Shown: positions 1 to 11,032, counted from the first letter of the stretch. The stretch: 64,000 nt of DNA from Bradyrhizobium zhengyangense (GCF_022012435.1 NZ_JAKLUA010000001.1:186001-250000); one strand, 5' to 3'. The notes: a model not told the origin generated them from the letters alone. Numbers and translations: made by a program.

Positions 1-911
1 ATCGTGATCGCGAGCCCGATACCGAAGGACAGCACCAGGACGAAGCCGAGGCTGAACTGCTTCAACTGAATGCAGAGCAGCAGCACCGTGATCGCGGCGG
101 GGCAGGGGATCAGGCCGCCGCTGAGGCCGAACAAGACGATCTGCGCCGTGGTGACTGTTCGTCCGGCAAAGCGCTTGCGGATGTCGGCGGCGTGAGCGCG
201 CGCATGCGCGTCATCCTCGTCGCCGAGGTCGATGTGGTCGTGGTCGTGCTCCTCGAACAGCAGTTCGGTCGCGTCGCCGGCGAGGGTGACGCGCGCCTTG
301 AACGCATGCGGCTCGGGAATCTCATCGACGCTTTCGAGGTATCCGTCCCGCGCGGCGAACGCGAAGGCCTGCTCCGCGCCGTCCTCGCGGATCGTGGTCA
401 CCCTGATGTCGCCGGCAGCGGGAAGTGCGTCCTTTTCGCTTCGGATCCGCCAGCGCGGCGGTACGTCGTCTTCGAACACCTCCAGCAGCAGCGCGAAGCC
501 GGCGAGCGAGATCGATTGCGGCTCGTCGTGGTGGTGATGATGATCATGATGATCGTGTTCGTGGTTCTGGTCCCGCCAGGTGCGCCAGACCATCCAGCCG
601 GCGATGCCGATGATGATCGCGGCGGAGACCAGTTGCAGCCAGGCCTCGCTGCGTTCGCCTGACAGTTCCTGGCCGAAATACAGGCCCGCAAGCGCGACCG
701 CCCAGACAACTGCGGTATGGGAGATGGTCGCCGACAGGCCGAGCAGCACGGCCTGGAACACGGTGCCTCGGACCGCGATGATGAACGCGGCCATCATCGT
801 CTTCGAATGCCCGGGCTCGAGACCATGCAGCACGCCGAGCAGGATGGCGCTGGGCACGAACAGCCATGCGTGTGCGCTGCTCTGTTGGAGCAGATGAGAC
901 AGGTCGGTCAT
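1..911 (-). CDS. rcnA: Nickel/cobalt efflux protein RcnA (3' end outside window)
   Basis: Inner-membrane Ni/Co exporter of the RcnA family. The gene is cut by the window edge; about 303 residues are visible from ATG at 911 (reads MTDLSHLLQQ). Visible are a first membrane segment with the family motif LLGVLHGLEPGHSKTMMAA, further membrane segments, then a long cytoplasmic loop with a histidine-rich metal-binding run (HEHDHHDHHHHHDE near residue 125) and a later HDHDH patch, followed by membrane segments including GLIPCPAAITVLLL. It lies 5 bp downstream of an RcnR-type repressor on the same strand, so it is the second gene of a metal-responsive operon. The substrate (Ni versus Co) cannot be read from the sequence. 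Confidence 0.85.
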   Translation of the reverse strand, partial: MTDLSHLLQQSSAHAWLFVPSAILLGVLHGLEPGHSKTMMAAFIIAVRGTVFQAVLLGLSATISHTAVVWAVALAGLYFGQELSGERSEAWLQLVSAAIIIGIAGWMVWRTWRDQNHEHDHHDHHHHHDEPQSISLAGFALLLEVFEDDVPPRWRIRSEKDALPAAGDIRVTTIREDGAEQAFAFAARDGYLESVDEIPEPHAFKARVTLAGDATELLFEEHDHDHIDLGDEDDAHARAHAADIRKRFAGRTVTTAQIVLFGLSGGLIPCPAAITVLLLCIQLKQFSLGFVLVLSFGIGLAIT

Positions 912-916
912 CTCGT

Positions 917-1195
917 TCACTTCAAATAGGTTCGGACGACGTCGATGAGGTCGGCGGCGCCCTTGGCCTTCTCCGGATCCTTCTCGTGCGCGGGATCCAC
1001 CACATGATGGCGGATGTGGTCTTCCAGGAGCTCGGTGGTGAGACCGCTGATTGCGCCCTTCACCGACGCCACCAGCATCAGCACATCGGCGCAGCCGATC
1101 TCCGACTCCAGCGCACGCTCGACGGCTTCAAGTTGACCCTTGATGCGCCGGACGCGGCCGATCAGCTTCGACTTGTGCTTGATGGTGTGCGACAT
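917..1195 (-). CDS. rcnR: Metal-sensing repressor, CsoR/RcnR family
   Basis: All-helical DUF156-family repressor of 92 aa, normal length. It starts MSHTIKHKSK like E. coli RcnR and keeps the four RcnR metal ligands His3, Cys35, His60 and His64. Established knowledge: His3 and His64 separate Ni/Co-sensing RcnR from copper-sensing CsoR and formaldehyde-sensing FrmR, so a Ni/Co sensor is the best reading. It is promoter-proximal to rcnA and probably represses both genes through the G-tract operator at 1205-1221, 10 bp upstream of its ATG. Formaldehyde sensing is less likely because FrmR has Pro2 and lacks the His3/His64 pair. Confidence 0.88.
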   Translation of the reverse strand: MSHTIKHKSKLIGRVRRIKGQLEAVERALESEIGCADVLMLVASVKGAISGLTTELLEDHIRHHVVDPAHEKDPEKAKGAADLIDVVRTYLK

Positions 1196-1204
1196 CAGGG
1201 TAAC

Positions 1205-1221
1205 ATAGGGGGGTACCCTAT
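1205..1221. promoter_or_regulatory. Probable RcnR operator
   Basis: An inverted repeat ATAGGG / CCCTAT separated by GGGTA, with a G6 run and the inner palindrome GGGTACCC, sits immediately upstream of rcnR. Known RcnR/CsoR sites are G/C tracts flanked by AT inverted repeats, which matches. Autoregulation of rcnR-rcnA is inferred from position and form. Confidence 0.7.
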
Positions 1222-1624
1222 ATGAGTCAATGCGCGCATGCCGTCGCTTTGCGGCGAAGGCCGACTCAGTTGCGATCCACGCACCGTCGCCACAACAGCG
1301 GTCGCACTTTCCGCATCATGAAATCAGAGATTGCGAGATGTCATCTTCGCGCGGGTATCACGGTAAGCGAACCCGTGTCTTCCCGGTAACGATTGTGCTG
1401 CCTGAGCAACACCTTCTGTGGATTTAACCCTCATCACTGGTCGTTCGCATCGGCGCCGCTTTTTGGCCACACCCGAACATGAATAAAATCACTCGAATGT
1501 TTCAGGGGCTGGGCTGGTCCCTTGCAGGCGGCAGGAAATTCCAAGGTCGATTCAAATCTTGGTTCTGATCTTCCTGAACTGACAAGGGTTAGCCAGGAAA
1601 CTGGACCTGAGGAAACTGGTCGCG
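1222..1624. other. Intergenic region upstream of ilvD
   Basis: About 400 bp between divergent rcnR and ilvD. It should carry the ilvD promoter and leader. Visible items are a 29-codon frame at 1479-1568 (MNKITRMFQG...) without a convincing ribosome site, an imperfect stem CCAAG/CTTGG around 1540-1562, and a direct repeat GGAAACTGG at 1596-1604 and 1611-1619 overlapping the ilvD ribosome-binding region. No tRNA fits. The small frame is listed only as a possibility. Confidence 0.45.
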
Positions 1625-3349
1625 ATGGACGCCAAGGCCAACATCAAGCAGAGGCTGCCGAGCCGTCATGTGACGGAAGGTCCTGCGCGCGCGCCCCATC
1701 GCTCCTACTTCTACGCCATGGGTCTGACCACCGAGCAGATCCACCAGCCCTTCGTCGGCGTTGCCTCGTGCTGGAATGAAGCGGCTCCGTGCAACATCTC
1801 CCTGATGCGCCAGGCGCAGGCGGTGAAGAAGGGTGTCGCATCCGCCGGCGGCACGCCGCGCGAATTCTGCACCATCACCGTCACCGACGGCATCGCCATG
1901 GGCCATGACGGCATGCGCTCCTCGCTGCCGTCGCGCGAATGCATCGCCGACTCCGTCGAGCTGACCGTGCGCGGCCACGCCTACGACGCCTTGGTCGGGC
2001 TCGCCGGCTGCGACAAGTCGCTGCCGGGCATGATGATGGCGATGCTGCGCCTCAACGTTCCCTCGATTTTCATTTACGGCGGCTCGATCCTCCCCGGCAA
2101 TTTCCGCGGGCAGCAGGTCACCGTGCAGGACATGTTCGAGGCCGTCGGCAAGCACTCGGTCGGCGCCATGTCGGACGAGGACCTCGACGAGATCGAGCGC
2201 GTGGCGTGCCCCTCTGCGGGCGCCTGCGGCGCGCAGTTCACCGCCAACACCATGGCGACCGTATCCGAGGCCATCGGCCTCGCGCTGCCTTACTCGGCCG
2301 GTGCTCCGGCACCGTATGAAATCCGCGACGCCTTCTGCATGACCGCGGGCGAGAAGGTGATGGACCTGATCGCGTCCAATCTTCGGCCGCGCGACATCGT
2401 CACCCGCAAGGCGCTGGAGAATGCCGCCGCCGTCGTCGCCGCCTCCGGCGGCTCGACCAATGCTGCGCTGCACCTGCCGGCGATCGCGCATGAGGCCGGG
2501 ATCAAGTTTGACTTATTCGACGTCGCCGAAATCTTCAAAAAGACACCTTATGTCGCGGATTTGAAGCCGGGTGGCCGTTATGTCGCCAAAGACATGTTTG
2601 AAGTTGGCGGCATACCGCTTCTGATGAAGACGCTGCTCGACAACGGATTTCTCCACGGTGACTGCATTACGGTCACTGGTCGAACGATCGCCGAAAACCT
2701 CAAGAGCGTGAAATGGAATCCGCACCAAGACGTGGTGCACCCGGCAGACAAGCCCATCACCGTCACGGGGGGTGTGGTCGGTCTGAAGGGCAATTTGGCG
2801 CCAGAAGGTGCGATCGTGAAAGTCGCGGGCATGTCCAACCTCAAGTTTACCGGTCCGGCCAGGTGCTTCGACCGGGAGGAGGATGCGTTCGAGGCGGTCC
2901 AGAAGCGCACCTATCGGGAAGGCGAAGTCATCGTGATCCGCTACGAGGGCCCCAAGGGCGGCCCCGGCATGCGGGAGATGCTCCAGACCACCGCGGCGCT
3001 GACCGGCCAGGGCATGGGCGGCAAGATCGCGCTCATCACCGATGGTCGCTTCTCCGGCGCCACGCGCGGCTTCTGCATCGGCCATGTCGGCCCGGAGGCG
3101 GCGATCGGGGGCCCGATCGGGCTGCTCGAGGATGGCGACATCATCGAGATCGATGCGGACGCCGGTACCCTTAACGTAAAATTGAGCGACGCTGAACTGG
3201 CTCAGCGCAAGACCAAATGGAGCGCTCGCGCGACTAACCATACGTCGGGTGCGCTCTGGAAATATGCCCAACAGGTTGGACCAGCGGTCGGGGGGGCAGT
3301 GACCCATCCGGGCGGCGCGCACGAGAAACAGTGCTATGCGGACATCTAG
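1625..3349 (+). CDS. ilvD: Dihydroxy-acid dehydratase
   Basis: Dehydrates 2,3-dihydroxy-3-methylbutanoate and -pentanoate in valine, isoleucine and leucine biosynthesis; cytosolic Fe-S enzyme. The protein is 574 aa. Three cysteine positions of the [2Fe-2S] class are present: ASCWNE (Cys49), GCDKSLPGM (Cys129) and [16 protein letters not shown] (Cys195/Cys201). The ATG at 1625 has AGGA 11 nt upstream. The downstream exoR-like gene starts inside its last codons (14-nt overlap), so the two are probably co-transcribed. Base composition is uneven: the part around 2500-2880 is about 52% GC by hand count, against about 68% near 2000, suggesting intragenic recombination or relaxed codon bias. Confidence 0.96.
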   Translation: MDAKANIKQRLPSRHVTEGPARAPHRSYFYAMGLTTEQIHQPFVGVASCWNEAAPCNISLMRQAQAVKKGVASAGGTPREFCTITVTDGIAMGHDGMRSSLPSRECIADSVELTVRGHAYDALVGLAGCDKSLPGMMMAMLRLNVPSIFIYGGSILPGNFRGQQVTVQDMFEAVGKHSVGAMSDEDLDEIERVACPSAGACGAQFTANTMATVSEAIGLALPYSAGAPAPYEIRDAFCMTAGEKVMDLIASNLRPRDIVTRKALENAAAVVAASGGSTNAALHLPAIAHEAGIKFDLFDVAEIFKKTPYVADLKPGGRYVAKDMFEVGGIPLLMKTLLDNGFLHGDCITVTGRTIAENLKSVKWNPHQDVVHPADKPITVTGGVVGLKGNLAPEGAIVKVAGMSNLKFTGPARCFDREEDAFEAVQKRTYREGEVIVIRYEGPKGGPGMREMLQTTAALTGQGMGGKIALITDGRFSGATRGFCIGHVGPEAAIGGPIGLLEDGDIIEIDADAGTLNVKLSDAELAQRKTKWSARATNHTSGALWKYAQQVGPAVGGAVTHPGGAHEKQCYADI

Positions 3350-4160
3350 GCGTGCCATCGTTGCGTTTGTGTTGGGGGCTACCGCGCTGGCCGCGCCGGC
3401 GCTCGCCTTTGACGGCGCGCCTGTCAATCCGAAGGACGCGACCATCCCCGTCGTGACCAGCTTGCCCGGTTCCGCGGGCGCGGTGCGCAAGTCGGTGCCG
3501 CCGGTCGCGACCCAGGAAACCTCGCTCAGTGCCCTGCAATATGCCGCCGAGGGCGGTCATCCCATTGCGCAGTGGAAGCTCGGCCGCATGTATGCGAGCG
3601 GTGACGGCGTCGTCCAGGACGACGTGCGCGCGTTCGAATATTTCAACCGGATCGCCAATGCGCATGCCGAGGACAGCCCGTCGGCGCCGCAGGCGCAGAT
3701 CGTCGCCAATGCCTTCGTCGCGCTCGGCCGCTATTATCTGAGCGGCATTCCGAACTCGAAGGTCAAGGCCGATCCCGACAGGGCGCGGGAGATGTTCTCC
3801 TATGCCGCCTCCTATTTCGGTAACGCGGACGCACAGTACGATCTCGCCCGGCTCTATCTGAAGACGCCGGACGCCTCGCGTGAGGATTTCCGCTACGGCG
3901 CGCGCTGGCTCGGCCTTGCCGCCCAGAAGGGGCAGCACGAGGCCCAGGCGCTGCTCGGGCAGATGCTGTTCAACGGCGACCGCCTGCCGCGGCAGGCCGC
4001 GCGCGGCCTGATGTGGCTGACGCTGGCGCGTGACAGTGCCGGCACTGATGAGACCTGGATCAAGGAAAACTACAACCGCGCCTTCGCCAAGGCCTCCGAC
4101 GACGACCGCGCCATGTGCCTGCAAATGCTGGAACAGTGGGTGCAGGGCCGCCGCGAGTAG
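3336..4160 (+). CDS. exoR: ExoR-like exported Sel1-repeat protein
   Basis: The 274-aa protein has an N-terminal signal peptide (cleavage expected after ALAFDG region, about residue 25) followed by Sel1/TPR-like repeats: [20 protein letters not shown], a second unit around [20 protein letters not shown], and [20 protein letters not shown]. This order and the phrases YAAEGGH..A.WKL.RMYA.GDGV and GLAAQKG resemble rhizobial ExoR. In Sinorhizobium, ExoR is a periplasmic inhibitor of the ExoS/ChvI two-component system that controls exopolysaccharide and motility. Its role here is inferred. It overlaps the ilvD stop by 14 nt. A generic Sel1 protein is the alternative. Confidence 0.75.
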   Translation: MRTSRRAIVAFVLGATALAAPALAFDGAPVNPKDATIPVVTSLPGSAGAVRKSVPPVATQETSLSALQYAAEGGHPIAQWKLGRMYASGDGVVQDDVRAFEYFNRIANAHAEDSPSAPQAQIVANAFVALGRYYLSGIPNSKVKADPDRAREMFSYAASYFGNADAQYDLARLYLKTPDASREDFRYGARWLGLAAQKGQHEAQALLGQMLFNGDRLPRQAARGLMWLTLARDSAGTDETWIKENYNRAFAKASDDDRAMCLQMLEQWVQGRRE

Positions 4161-4179
4161 GTTCGGCAACGTCGGTGCC

Positions 4180-4280
4180 GTAGGGTGGGCAAAGGCGCAA
4201 AGCGCCGTGCCCACGATCTCTCTCCGAAGCCGGCAGAACGTGGGCACGGCGCGCGAAGGGCGCGCCTTTGCCCACCCTAC
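4180..4280. repeat. Intergenic palindromic repeat, GTAGGGTGGGC family
   Basis: A roughly 100-bp inverted repeat whose arms start GTAGGGTGGGCAAAGGCGC and end with the complementary GCGCCTTTGCCCACCCTAC; inside are the second pair CGTGCCCAC / GTGGGCACG. It lies between convergent exoR and xthA. I recall this type as frequent in Bradyrhizobium genomes. A terminator or transcript-stabilising role is possible; a MITE-like origin is also possible. Confidence 0.75.
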
Positions 4281-4324
4281 AGCAGTTGCGACTGCCGCTC
4301 GCTCCGGCCAACTCGGCCTAAAGC

Positions 4325-5122
4325 CTACGCCGCCTCCAGATCCAGATCCGCCCACACAGGCACGTGATCCGACGGCTTCTCCCAGGCCCGCACATAGCTG
4401 TCGATGCCGACATTGGCGAGCCGGTCGCTCGCCTGGGGCGAGAGCAGCAGATGGTCGATGCGCAGTCCCTGGTTCTTCTGCCAGGCCCCGGCCTGGTAAT
4501 CCCAGAACGTGTAGAGACCAGGTTCGTCGGTGACGGCCCTTAAGGCGTCGGTCAGGCCGAGGCCGAGCAGGGACTGAAAGCTCTCCCGCGTCTCGGTCTT
4601 GAACAGGGCGTCCTCGGTCCAGGCGGCCGGATTGTGGACGTCGTGGGCATGCGGGATGACGTTGAAATCGCCAGCGAGGATCAGCGGCTCCTCGGTCTTA
4701 AGACGCTCCTTCGAATACTCAAGAAGCCGCGACATCCATTTGAGCTTGTAGGGATATTTCTCGGTGCCGACGGGATTGCCGTTGGGCAGATAGAGACAGG
4801 CGATGCGCAGCACGCCCTGCTTGAGTGTCACCACGCCCTCGAGGAAACGGGCATGCGTGTCCTCGTCGTCGCCGGCAAGTCCTGACTTGGTCTCATCGAA
4901 TTTCAGTTTGGAGAGCAGGGCAACGCCGTTGAACGTCTTCTGCCCGTGGGTCACCACGTTGTAGCCGAGCGCTTCGATCTCCAGTCGCGGGAAGGCCTCG
5001 TCGACACATTTGATCTCCTGCAGGCAGACGATATCGGGCTGGCACTCCTTCAGCCAGGTCAGCAGGAGATCGATCCGCTGCCGGACCGAATTGACGTTCC
5101 AGGTGGCAACTCTGATGGGCAT
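4325..5122 (-). CDS. xthA: Exodeoxyribonuclease III (AP endonuclease)
   Basis: Base-excision repair nuclease of the ExoIII/EEP fold, 265 aa. Key motifs are MPIRVATWNVNSVRQR at the start, LQEIK (metal-binding Glu), LAGDFNVIPHAHDVHNP, RIDHLLLSP and the C-terminal SDHVPVWADL carrying the catalytic Asp-His. The frame stays open far upstream, but the family N-terminus begins exactly at the ATG at 5122. It is divergent from the histidine kinase gene (135 bp apart) and convergent with exoR. No SOS box is visible upstream. Confidence 0.95.
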   Translation of the reverse strand: MPIRVATWNVNSVRQRIDLLLTWLKECQPDIVCLQEIKCVDEAFPRLEIEALGYNVVTHGQKTFNGVALLSKLKFDETKSGLAGDDEDTHARFLEGVVTLKQGVLRIACLYLPNGNPVGTEKYPYKLKWMSRLLEYSKERLKTEEPLILAGDFNVIPHAHDVHNPAAWTEDALFKTETRESFQSLLGLGLTDALRAVTDEPGLYTFWDYQAGAWQKNQGLRIDHLLLSPQASDRLANVGIDSYVRAWEKPSDHVPVWADLDLEAA

Positions 5123-5257
5123 GGGGGGCGGCTCCGGGCAGGGGCCATGGTTAGAACAAACCGCTAACGCCTCCGTCAAGGACGCCGCAAAATCTCCCAC
5201 AAAATTAACCCGGTTGAAGCCGGCCGTAGGCCATTGATACGGAAAAGGTTCCTTGGA

Positions 5258-7588
<2,331 letters not shown>

Positions 7589-7673
7589 GCGTTAACTCCG
7601 TGCACGAATATGCGTTTCCGCACCCGTTGTCCGGACGCTGGCAATTCGGATCGTCGTGTTACGTTGCGCCGCC

Positions 7674-8834
7674 ATGCGCCTCCTTGTCATGCTTCTCATC
7701 TTGTTCACGGCCTCCGCCCGCGCCGGCGACGGTCCGCTAATGAGCACGCACATGATGTTGCCTGTCGTGATCTCCGGCAACAAAGTGTCGCTGGAAAGCT
7801 TCGTCATTCGTCCTGATCGCCCCGGCAAATTTCCTCTCGTCGTGATCACTCACGGAATGCCTAGCCTCTCCGGCGAGGAATTCTTCACTGAAATCCTCAA
7901 CCGCTCTCCGGTCGGCTACAGCAAGGCGGCCGTCGCCTTCGCGCAGCGAGGATATGCAGTGGTCTCGATCATGCGTCGTGGCTATGGCCGATCTGGGGGA
8001 GGGTTCTCCGAGTCTTTGCGGCAGGTCTGCGACTATCTTCCGGCCGTGCGCGCTGCCGGCGACGATGTCATTGCGGCGGTCGCTTCACTGCGTAATGAGC
8101 CCTGGGTCGACGCCGAGCATGTCGTCTTGCTCGGTCATTCCGTTGGGGGGCTCACGGTGATGGCCGTCGCCGCAGAGAACATACCGGGGGTCGTTGGCGC
8201 CGTGAATTTTGATGGTGGTCGGCACACCTTCTCCGCACCCAACCAACCCTGCTCGCCTGATAACTTGGTCGATACAGTCGCCGCATTGGGTCGCACGGCC
8301 CGTGTCCCGGTGCTTTGGCTCTATGCTGAGAACGATCAATTCTACGGTCCCGACTTGGCACGACGCATGTTCGCGGCCTACAGCGCTGGCGGTGCGCCTG
8401 CGCAGTTGCATCTGCTGCCTCCGTTCGAATCGAACGGCCACAATACCGTCGTGCTCGCGCCGGCAGATACCTGGTTTCCGTCCGTCGACCCCTTTCTTGA
8501 AAGGTTAGGTCTTCCGACGAAGACTGTCATAGAGGCGCCGTTGTTCGCTGAGCTGCCAATCCCGCCGGGGGCTGTCGCCGCTTGTCAGGGGGCGTTCGCG
8601 GACTACCTCGCCAATCCCGATGATGCCAAGGCCTTCGCGGTGAGCACGCACGGCCACTGCGGAACTGGATTTGGCCGCACAGCTCCCGAGGCACGCGAGC
8701 CTGCCTTGATGAAATGCAAGATCAATTCGCGCGGCGAAGATTGCAAGCTTTACGCGGTCGGACAAAAGCTTGCGGGGATTGAAACACGGTCCACGCGATG
8801 CAGTGGAACGCCGCGCGGTCACAATTTGCCATAG
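7674..8834 (+). CDS. Exported alpha/beta hydrolase (dienelactone-hydrolase-like)
   Basis: The protein is 386 aa from ATG 7674, where a clear signal peptide begins (MRLLVMLLILFTASARA). An alpha/beta hydrolase fold follows: HGMP oxyanion strand, RRGYGRSGGG, nucleophile Ser156 in GHSVGG, Asp in AENDQFYG, and His in SNGHNTVV. This complete triad suggests an active periplasmic or secreted esterase/peptidase; the substrate is unknown. A cysteine-containing C-terminal extension of about 100 residues (AACQGAFADYL..., HGHCGTGFG) lies beyond the hydrolase fold. Codon choice is less GC3-biased than in neighbouring genes. Its 3' end overlaps the convergent next gene by 16 bp. Confidence 0.85.
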   Translation: MRLLVMLLILFTASARAGDGPLMSTHMMLPVVISGNKVSLESFVIRPDRPGKFPLVVITHGMPSLSGEEFFTEILNRSPVGYSKAAVAFAQRGYAVVSIMRRGYGRSGGGFSESLRQVCDYLPAVRAAGDDVIAAVASLRNEPWVDAEHVVLLGHSVGGLTVMAVAAENIPGVVGAVNFDGGRHTFSAPNQPCSPDNLVDTVAALGRTARVPVLWLYAENDQFYGPDLARRMFAAYSAGGAPAQLHLLPPFESNGHNTVVLAPADTWFPSVDPFLERLGLPTKTVIEAPLFAELPIPPGAVAACQGAFADYLANPDDAKAFAVSTHGHCGTGFGRTAPEAREPALMKCKINSRGEDCKLYAVGQKLAGIETRSTRCSGTPRGHNLP

Positions 8835-9721
8835 ACCCGCGCGGCGACCGCCTTCAGGTGCTCGACCGAGCCTGACTCCGGATGCGGCTTGACCGGCGCG
8901 AACAGGATCGACGCCTGCCTGCCGTTCTTCCAGACAAAGATGTTGACGGCATTGTCGTTGCCCTTGGTGCAGGAATGCTCGCCGAAGGCTTCGCTGCCGA
9001 GCTCGGGGATCGCTACGTGCTGGCACGGGCCCGCGCGCTTCATCATGCTGATGACGGTGTCGCGCGACATCGTGATCACCGCAACCGCCATGGTATTGGC
9101 CTCGCGATCGAACATCATGCAGCTGCCGGCGCCGGTGCGCTGGACCTGCAGCGTACTCTTGTCGAGGAAGCCGTCGGCATCCGCGGCCGCGAGCCATTCG
9201 CAGCCGCCGAACCGCTCGCTGGTCTTGGTCACATTGCCAATGGCAACGCGCGCGGCTTGGGTGATCGGGCCGAGCAGGGCGTCGTCGGCGCGCCGGCCGA
9301 TCGGATAGACGCTGAGCTGCAGGATGTAATCGCCTGATAAGGCGAGGACCGAGGCCTCCTGGCGCTCCGCGCCGGCGGCGGTCGTTCCGCCCTGGCCTTC
9401 CTCGCCGATGTCAGCGACTGCATTCAGCGGCATGCGCTCACCGAGCGTCTTGACGAAGGTCGCGTACATCTCCTTGGCGCGGTCCCTGTCGGGATTGCGG
9501 AACACGGACAGCATCATCGTGTCGCCGCGCCCGCCCTGGTAGATGCAGCCGCGACCATCCTGATTTGAAATCAGCGACCATTTCAGCGCCGGCATCGCGC
9601 CGGCGAGTTCCTGGGCGCTGATGAACGGGCAGGTTTGGACCGCACGCGCCGGAGGCACGGGGAGGGTTGCAATTGCAAGGAGTAGGGCGAGGCAACAGAG
9701 CAGACGATTGATCATGCGCAT
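8819..9721 (-). CDS. Exported protein with a duplicated domain, function unknown
   Basis: The 300-aa protein begins with a signal peptide (MRMINRLLCCLALLLAIATLPVPPARA). The mature part appears to be two related halves: one starts CPFISAQELAGAMPALKW with a partner Cys in GRGCIYQGG, the other starts CEWLAAADADGFL with a partner Cys in GAGSCMMFD, and each continues into a short beta strand then a helix (SVFRNPDRDRAKEMY / VITMSRDTVISMM). This suggests two disulfide-stabilised copies of a DUF3558-like fold. No catalytic motif is seen. It is convergent with the hydrolase gene, overlapping by 16 bp. Function is not assigned. Confidence 0.75.
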   Translation of the reverse strand: MRMINRLLCCLALLLAIATLPVPPARAVQTCPFISAQELAGAMPALKWSLISNQDGRGCIYQGGRGDTMMLSVFRNPDRDRAKEMYATFVKTLGERMPLNAVADIGEEGQGGTTAAGAERQEASVLALSGDYILQLSVYPIGRRADDALLGPITQAARVAIGNVTKTSERFGGCEWLAAADADGFLDKSTLQVQRTGAGSCMMFDREANTMAVAVITMSRDTVISMMKRAGPCQHVAIPELGSEAFGEHSCTKGNDNAVNIFVWKNGRQASILFAPVKPHPESGSVEHLKAVAARVYGKL

Positions 9722-9967
9722 GGGATGAATTGATACCTGTCAGCTCGCTGAAGGAGGCTTTCGAGCTTGAATGATGTGGACTGTCCCTTGCATTTGGTCG
9801 AGTTGGGTACACAACGGGTTCATGGTTGATCCCGAGCAGTGGGCGGACGGTAGGACCATCAAATTTTCTGAGGCCGTTTTCCTCTAGGCAGCTAAGGAGC
9901 GGTTGCGGGGAAGCGGGTTCTGCAGGTCCGGTTTGTAGGGTTACTGTCGAAATCACTGGAGTCGAGC

Positions 9968-10897
9968 TTGCTTTCGCATATTGCTCTCCCGACGGCGGTC
10001 GTTGCGATCATTGCGTGGACCTTTTTTCCATTGCTCCGGAGATCGCGGCGTCGCCCGGTTCGGTTCGATCCTGATCGGCCTTATCAGGTCTATACCCGAG
10101 AATTCGACGCGGAGATCAAGGCCGACGATCTGGACGCTTTCCTGGCCGAGCTCCCCGACCGGCGCTGGGCCGAGCGATTTCCCGAGGTCGATCCAGCGCA
10201 ACTGTACGACCTCGAAAACGACCTTGCTGCACGGCGTGCGGGCATGGAGACCACCCAGCCTCAGGCCGCCGATACGATCGTGTCATTGCTCATCGATCAT
10301 TCCGGCTCGATGCGCGGACAGCCGATGCTGTTCGCGGCCAGGGCTGCGCTGGTCGCCTCCGACCTGCTCGACGGCTTAGGGGCAAAGCAGGAAGTGCTCG
10401 GCTTCACGACCTCGCGCTGGAAGGGCGGTCGGAGCCGGGAAAAATGGTTCAGCAGCGGCCAGCCTTCCTATCCCGGGCGACTGAACGACCTGTTGCACAT
10501 CGTCTACTGCAGCGCCGGCGAGAAGCTGAGCGCGCGACACTGCGCCAGCATGCTGCGGCGGGACCTCGTCAAGGAGAATATCGATGGCGAAGCCCTCGAA
10601 TGGGCTGCGTCGCGTTTGCGCCGAAGCGGCGAAAGGCAGAAATATCTGATCGTGCTGTCCGATGGTGCGCCGGTCGACGATCCCACATTGCTCGCGAATG
10701 GCGATCGGTATCTGAGCCACCATTTGAGCCGTGTCACCGACGAGATCGAGCAGGCCGGCGACATCAGGCTTGCGGCGATCGGCATCGGCCATCCGGTCGA
10801 GCAGTACTACGAGCAAGGCATTACCATCAACGCTCCAGAAGAGTTGGAGGACACGCTGGTTCAGCTCATCAATCGACTATTGCGCCCGTCGCCTTGA
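9968..10897 (+). CDS. Membrane-anchored VWA protein related to the CobT C-terminal domain
   Basis: The 309-aa protein has one N-terminal membrane helix (LPTAVVAIIAWTFFPLL), a linker, then a von Willebrand A domain with intact MIDAS motif DHSGSM. The VWA part follows the cobaltochelatase subunit CobT closely: GFTTSRWKGG, SREKW, PGRLNDLLHIVY, KENIDGEALEWA, VLSDGAPVDD and AIGIGH. The acidic and N-terminal regions of true CobT are missing and there is no cobS or cob gene nearby, so this is a CobT-like paralogue, not the chelatase subunit. It may pair with an AAA+ ATPase elsewhere. The start is TTG 9968 with GGAG six bases upstream. Confidence 0.82.
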   Translation: MLSHIALPTAVVAIIAWTFFPLLRRSRRRPVRFDPDRPYQVYTREFDAEIKADDLDAFLAELPDRRWAERFPEVDPAQLYDLENDLAARRAGMETTQPQAADTIVSLLIDHSGSMRGQPMLFAARAALVASDLLDGLGAKQEVLGFTTSRWKGGRSREKWFSSGQPSYPGRLNDLLHIVYCSAGEKLSARHCASMLRRDLVKENIDGEALEWAASRLRRSGERQKYLIVLSDGAPVDDPTLLANGDRYLSHHLSRVTDEIEQAGDIRLAAIGIGHPVEQYYEQGITINAPEELEDTLVQLINRLLRPSP

Positions 10898-11032
10898 CGT
10901 GTCCGTCAGTGCGGGAACGAAGGCGGCAGTCAAGATCTGGGAATTGGACGAGGGCAGGGGCCGCGTCGGCGTTGGGCTGTATCGAAGCTGCCGCGCGTGT
11001 GCCTGGTCGAGCACCCCGCACTTGGGATTTCG

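Noticed and set aside
1535..1565. tRNA T-arm-like CCAAG...CTTGG with GATTCAAAT
   Set aside because: The loop is twelve bases instead of seven and no acceptor, D or anticodon arm can be built around it.
9968..10897. Calling the VWA gene cobT
   Set aside because: Only the VWA part matches; the CobT N-terminal region is missing, an anchor helix is present, and no cob genes are adjacent.
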